From positions 1-9,951 of the forward strand of contig JAQTYS010000089.1 in the NCBI GenBank assembly GCA_028688175.1: 9,951 bases of DNA. The letters run 5' to 3'. Below the pieces are notes generated by a model. It was not told the DNA's origin, ran no database searches, and worked only from the letters and a program-made list of their open reading frames with translations. The DNA comes from Methanothrix sp. Lineage in GTDB: Archaea; Halobacteriota; Methanosarcinia; Methanotrichales; Methanotrichaceae. Of this stretch, positions 6,566 to 9,951 are shown piece after piece. The position numbers and the translations under genes were made by a program. Numbering within the stretch: the stretch's first letter is position 1; the number at the start of each line of letters is the position of its first letter.

Positions 6566-7747
6566 CTATTTTTGAATCCACTTCCCATTCTCATCATAAT
6601 TTATACTATGCTCCCAGCCAGCTGCTTGCCATAGAGCATCAAACGAATTGCGTAAAGCCTCTGCAATATCTACCTCATAAGATTCAATAACTGCCTCAGG
6701 CAGGATCAAGATGTCTCGATCTATCGAGGGTTTATATATGTAATAATATCCTTGCCCTGCAAGTATTTTGTAGTCTTTAATGCCAGTGATGCTCAATATA
6801 ATAAATACGGGCGGCTGGAAACCTAATTCATTTTCTATTTTTAAATAATTCCTTGTTGAAGCTATAACCTCCCTTTCAAAAGCTACACCCGGTATTAATT
6901 TTTCACTAGATTTTTCTGCCAGCAAAAAAGAATCTACCGCCTCTATAGACCCATTACGAAATAGCTGGACATAAGAGTTTGGTTCATTGTAGTTTAAAAA
7001 TCCATCAAAATTGTACCGAGGATTCCAACCCATGACATATATTGGAGCTAATTGTCTCATCAGGTCGATATTCTTAGGAGATCTAAGGTCAACTTGATAA
7101 AGCGGATCAAATGAAGATATTGGCAGGATATGCAATACGATCTTTGGATGGGGATTAAGCTGAATCGGGGTTTCACTAGCAATTATTTTGGCAATTCTAT
7201 CATCACGGAAACGTCTTATTCTTTCAGGCAATGTCTCTGAAAATAAAAATGCTGATCGAATCTCCATTAGGTCAAGTGGATATTTTCCTGCGTTATTCCT
7301 AGAATAGAATCTTGAAGTTGTTTGAAGCGTAACCATATGCGGGGAGTTCCAACTTTTTGGTATAAATATAATAATTATTGGTCCTTTAAGGAATCCATCA
7401 ATGGCACGAATCCTAACACCAATAATCCGTGGCTCTATTCCATTAATAATTAAGCCATCCATTCGGCGAATTTCTTCATCTATAATTATATCTGCAAGTC
7501 CTTGTGCAATTTCTGGAAGACCTGTCTTCTTTCCATCTGGACTTCGTTTTTCCGATATGCCATATAGAATATAACCACCAGACGCATTTGCAAATGATGA
7601 AATATCTGCGAGAAATTCTTTCTTATCGTTATCTTTTCTACCCGGCAATTGCTCTTTATAATCGAGAGTCCTACTTTCGCCGATTTCATTAGAGATTAAT
7701 ACTTCGATATCCTCTTTTGTAATTTGATCGTATCTTTTATTTATCAT
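6566..7747 (-). CDS. AlbA_2 (Schlafen-type) domain protein embedded in the type I RM operon
   Basis: 393 aa. Residues 18-165 match the AlbA_2 domain: E-S-R-T-L-D-Y-K-E at 24-32, the hallmark F-L-A-D-I-S-S-F-A-N-A-S-G-G-Y-I-L-Y-G at 45-63, F-I-P-K-S near 128-132, and R-F-Y-S-R-N-N-A-G-K-Y-P with the following E-I at 146-163. Databases often label this domain ATP-binding or DNA-binding; its relatives include the nuclease-like Schlafen core. Residues 170-393 are an unrecognised domain with several predicted strands and no membrane segment. The ATG is preceded by GTGAT five bases upstream, and the gene starts ten bases after the hsdS stop, so it is co-translated with the operon. AlbA_2 genes are recurrent passengers in type I RM loci; a role in regulating or backing up restriction is inferred, not shown. 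GC is low compared with hsdM. Confidence 0.82.
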   Translation of the reverse strand: MINKRYDQITKEDIEVLISNEIGESRTLDYKEQLPGRKDNDKKEFLADISSFANASGGYILYGISEKRSPDGKKTGLPEIAQGLADIIIDEEIRRMDGLIINGIEPRIIGVRIRAIDGFLKGPIIIIFIPKSWNSPHMVTLQTTSRFYSRNNAGKYPLDLMEIRSAFLFSETLPERIRRFRDDRIAKIIASETPIQLNPHPKIVLHILPISSFDPLYQVDLRSPKNIDLMRQLAPIYVMGWNPRYNFDGFLNYNEPNSYVQLFRNGSIEAVDSFLLAEKSSEKLIPGVAFEREVIASTRNYLKIENELGFQPPVFIILSITGIKDYKILAGQGYYYIYKPSIDRDILILPEAVIESYEVDIAEALRNSFDALWQAAGWEHSINYDENGKWIQK

Positions 7748-7757
7748 GACGGATCAC

Positions 7758-9062
7758 TCACACATGCAGAAAGACAGGAATTTCAACTTCATTCCAAAGC
7801 AGCTTAGGTAGCAAAGCATCTCGAATAGCACAAAGCGTTTGTGACTCTATTTCATTATTCTCGATCATCTGATCTAATGGAGACATCTTATCTTCAAATT
7901 TTTTTATGATTACCTCCTGTGGGCTTATACACCTAATCTCTTTAAAATCGTTCTTGTTAATAGAACCAAAGACCGTTCCTTCTGCTTCAAACTGAGCAAA
8001 AATTTCCTTCAAGGAACACATCATATAATAAGTAAACGAGCGACTACCTGCCTTATGCCGGATTGCAGATAAACCTCTCCCGATACAACACCGTTCAGAA
8101 GCCATATTGATGTCGCCAACAGGCGCACGAACACTGATCAATGTATCACCTGAGTTTGCCATGCGAGTAGGAGCATTACAGTACATCCGGACGGAAGGAT
8201 ATCGATTGCCAAAATCGGTGCGTCCCTGATAAAATGGAACTCCATCCATTTCTTCGTTATATGTCTCACCTGGCGGAGATTGTCCCATTGTTAAATAGTA
8301 ATCTTTTCCAACCGTACCAATCCTCCACCCCTTGGGCACCATCCCCAGCTCCGTCTCCTCGAAGCTGTCGGGAAAGAGCGCCGCCGTATCCGCGTCCATG
8401 CCCGCGGGTGCCCGCCCCTCCGCCCGCGCGCGCACGGGGTCGAAGTCCACAAACCAGGACTTGAAGAGCGTGCGGGCGATAGCCTCCAGGGTCTCGTTCA
8501 TGCGGCGATTCAGCTCGATCTTGTCATCCAGGGTGCCGAGGATACGTGTGATGGCTCGCTGCTCGGGGAGAGATGGAACATGCAACTCGGCCTGCCGCAA
8601 TGTCGTGAGGGGCATTTGTATCTGCGGGACACCTACCTGCGAGACGCGGCTAAACAGATAGTGTTGGCCGTCTGCGGATGTCAACCAATAGTAGAGGTAC
8701 TCCGGCAGTAGTTTAGCTGGATCGCAACGCACGCGCATCATGCTGTTGCCCATTATGTACCTGGGATATTTCCGCTTGGTTGGCATCAGACCGATTTTCC
8801 CGAGCGTGCCTTTGTGGACGAGAAGTACGTCGCCTGGGAAAGATTCGAACTTGTATAGGCTATCCGCTGTTTCACTGTCGATGAAAACGAAATCATCGTC
8901 ATGGAAACGACCACGATTTACGTTCACTCCACGCAGGACAGGTACTCCGGATTCCACGTACTCATCCGCCATGAGGGCTTTGCCGAAAGGCCCAATCTGT
9001 GTCGAATACGGATTAGCAGAAGAGCATTCGGCTATCGTCTTAATGGGCCACTCATTCGCCAT
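7758..9062 (-). CDS. hsdS: Type I RM specificity subunit HsdS
   Basis: 434 aa. This subunit recognises the split DNA target and holds two M and two R subunits. Target-recognition domain 1 spans about 1-165. The central conserved spacer runs 166-245 (LPEQRAITRILGTLDDKIEL at 165-184, then S-W-F-V-D-F-D-P-V at 202-210). Target-recognition domain 2 is about 246-385, and a second helical spacer 386-425 has LLPKLL at 417-422. I chose the ATG at 9062-9060, which has GGGG seven bases upstream and overlaps the hsdM stop by 11 bases; a TTG two codons earlier would add only two residues. Base composition changes sharply inside the gene: 72% GC in the spacer (8341-8460) against 35% in the second recognition domain (7921-8040). 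This is a sign of domain exchange. It appears complete and in frame. Confidence 0.94.
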   Translation of the reverse strand: MANEWPIKTIAECSSANPYSTQIGPFGKALMADEYVESGVPVLRGVNVNRGRFHDDDFVFIDSETADSLYKFESFPGDVLLVHKGTLGKIGLMPTKRKYPRYIMGNSMMRVRCDPAKLLPEYLYYWLTSADGQHYLFSRVSQVGVPQIQMPLTTLRQAELHVPSLPEQRAITRILGTLDDKIELNRRMNETLEAIARTLFKSWFVDFDPVRARAEGRAPAGMDADTAALFPDSFEETELGMVPKGWRIGTVGKDYYLTMGQSPPGETYNEEMDGVPFYQGRTDFGNRYPSVRMYCNAPTRMANSGDTLISVRAPVGDINMASERCCIGRGLSAIRHKAGSRSFTYYMMCSLKEIFAQFEAEGTVFGSINKNDFKEIRCISPQEVIIKKFEDKMSPLDQMIENNEIESQTLCAIRDALLPKLLWNEVEIPVFLHV

Positions 9063-9831
9063 ACCCAAGCCCCTTTAGATTAGTCCTAATCTCAGCTTCC
9101 AGCCGTGCCGACTCGGCAAACTGCTCGCCCAGCTTCGCAGTCAGCCTCTGCATCTTCTCCTCGAAAGGCTCGCCGTCTTCCTCTGCTGCCTCCACTCCCA
9201 CGTAGCGCCCGGGCGTGAGCACGTAACCATTCTTCCGTATCTCCTCGACCTTGCAGCTCTTGCAGAATCCCGGCACATCCTCGTACTTGCCAGCTCCGCA
9301 GTCGCCCCGCCAGGCGTGATAAGTCTCAGAAATCCTGGCGATATCCTCAACCGTCAGCTCTCGGTGCACCCGGTCGTAAAGAATCCCCATCTTCCGGGCA
9401 TCGATGAACAGCGTCTCGCCTCTGCGGTCCCGAAATCTCCCGTTCTTCCTGTCACGGGCCAAAAACCACAGACAGGCCGGAATTTGGGTGGAGTAAAACA
9501 GCTGGCCGGGCAGGGCTACCATGCAGTCCACCAGGTCCGCCTCGATGATGGAATGGCGAATCTCGCCCTCGCCAGATTGATTCGAGGACATCGAGCCATT
9601 AGCAAGCACAAATCCGGCTATGCCCGACGGGGCCAGATGATAGATGAAGTGCTGCACCCAGGCGAAGTTGGCGTTGCCGACAGGCGGCAGGCCATACTTC
9701 CAGCGGGCATCCTCCCGCAGGCGCTCCCCGCCCCAGTCACTGCTGTTGAATGGTGGATTGGCCAGGATGAAGTCTGCCCTCAGGTCTTTGTGAAGGTCCC
9801 GGTGGAAGCTATCTGCGTGCTCCTGACTGTG
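9052..9831 (-). pseudogene. hsdM: Type I RM modification subunit HsdM, 5'-truncated (C-terminal ~259 residues)
   Basis: HsdM is the N6-adenine methyltransferase of type I systems, usually about 480-520 aa. Here recognisable sequence starts with E-H-A-D-S-F-H-R-D-L-H near 9822-9790. It includes L-A-N-P-P-F-N (catalytic motif IV, 9763-9745), the D-W-G-G-E-R-L stretch, G-N-A-N-F-A-W, L-A-N-G-S-M-S-S-N and L-P-G-Q-L-F-Y, and ends with an intact C-terminus. The N-terminal helical domain and the AdoMet-binding motif I that should precede this are absent. Upstream of about 9831 the frame runs into unrelated residues and a stop at 9900-9898. There is no ATG, GTG or TTG in frame between that stop and a GTG at 9657, and starting there would lose motif IV. 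So a functional methyltransferase is not expected from this copy. Alternative explanation: an assembly joint rather than a natural insertion. Confidence 0.85.
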
Positions 9832-9849
9832 TAGTCCCGAATGTTTGGA

Positions 9850-9860
9850 CTTTATATACT
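9850..9860 (-). promoter_or_regulatory. TATA-like box reading out toward the hsd operon
   Basis: On the minus strand the bases read AGTATATAAAG, close to the ideal archaeal TATA box, with G/A-rich sequence before it. A start point about 25 bases downstream falls near 9828, right at the junction with hsdM. It could drive hsdS, the AlbA_2 gene and hsdR after loss of the native promoter. The motif is nearly palindromic (CTTTATATACT on the plus strand), so direction is uncertain. Confidence 0.35.
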
Positions 9861-9897
9861 CCGGCCCGCAAATTACATTCTTTGTTAACCATTTAAT

Positions 9898-9951
9898 TCA
9901 GTCTCCATCCGATTCAGGAACATTCCCAATTTGCATCCTTCTGGCAGCCTT
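9898..9951 (-). CDS. C-terminal 17 residues of an unidentified protein, possibly a transposase
   Basis: The frame is open from the window edge to TGA at 9900-9898 and gives 17 residues (ending M-Q-I-G-N-V-P-E-S-D-G-D). It is in the same frame as the hsdM remnant but separated from it by the stop. It is too short to identify. Its position next to a broken gene makes a transposase plausible, but a chance open frame is also possible. Confidence 0.25.
   Translation of the reverse strand, partial: KAARRMQIGNVPESDGD

Larger units (their letters stand above)
9832..9951 (-). mobile_element. probable end of an inserted mobile element in hsdM (boundary approximate)
   Basis: This stretch replaces the expected HsdM N-terminal coding sequence. 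It is more AT-rich than the adjacent hsdM part and contains the tail of another reading frame on the same strand, about 67 bp from the junction. That layout is what one sees at the 3' end of an insertion sequence (transposase end, short non-coding region, terminal repeat). I do not recognise the element, and its other end, terminal inverted repeat and target duplication lie outside the window. The outermost bases on the plus strand would be CTGACTGTGTAGTCCCGAAT, a candidate terminal repeat. Confidence 0.4.

Noticed and set aside
9052..9657. Treating GTG 9657 as the real start of a 201-residue protein
   Set aside because: The codon is the valine in the conserved G-N-A-N-F-A-W-V segment of HsdM, and homologous sequence continues upstream through the NPPF motif to about 9831.
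9316..9834. 172-codon plus-strand frame opposite hsdM
   Set aside because: It is antisense to the motif IV and C-terminal region of HsdM. It happens to end at the junction but has no features of its own.

Overview
The window looks like an accessory, defence-rich segment of a euryarchaeal, probably methanogen, chromosome. Three things point to Archaea: the start of a DUF61-type gene at the left edge, an archaeal winged-helix regulator, and a textbook BRE/TATA promoter (positions 1724-1738) placed so that the transcript would be nearly leaderless. Three of the best-supported genes have TTG as their most likely start codon. GC content swings from about 25% to about 77% over short distances, which suggests a patchwork of genes with different histories.

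Left part (1-1440), all on the minus strand: the 5' end of a DUF61-family gene, a 66-residue orphan protein with a good Shine-Dalgarno, and a TIR-HEAT protein. The TIR protein keeps the glutamate that is catalytic in NAD-consuming TIR domains. It carries a short HEAT-like C-terminal part split by a strongly acidic insert. It is a plausible abortive-infection type effector, though no partner is certain.

Middle (1441-3392): a 323-bp divergent intergenic region holding a very GC-rich, hairpin-forming islet and then an AT-rich promoter. On the plus strand follow a small winged-helix regulator, a GC-rich TPR protein with a conserved non-TPR C-terminal domain, and an AT-rich PD-(D/E)XK nuclease-like gene whose start overlaps the TPR stop.

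Right part (3418-9951): a type I restriction-modification operon on the minus strand in the order hsdM-hsdS-(AlbA_2 gene)-hsdR, tightly spaced with overlapping or adjacent junctions. HsdR and HsdS look intact. HsdS and HsdR both show sharp internal changes in base composition, as expected from domain exchange. hsdM is not intact: its reading frame carries recognisable HsdM sequence only back to about position 9831, just upstream of the NPPF motif. Beyond that lies unrelated sequence holding the tail of another reading frame, best explained as the end of an inserted mobile element (inferred, not recognised). The N-terminal half with the AdoMet-binding motif is missing from this position, so the locus probably cannot make a working modification subunit unless M is supplied from elsewhere. 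The foreign flank has a strong TATA-like box pointing toward the remaining operon.

No tRNA, rRNA or CRISPR array was seen.
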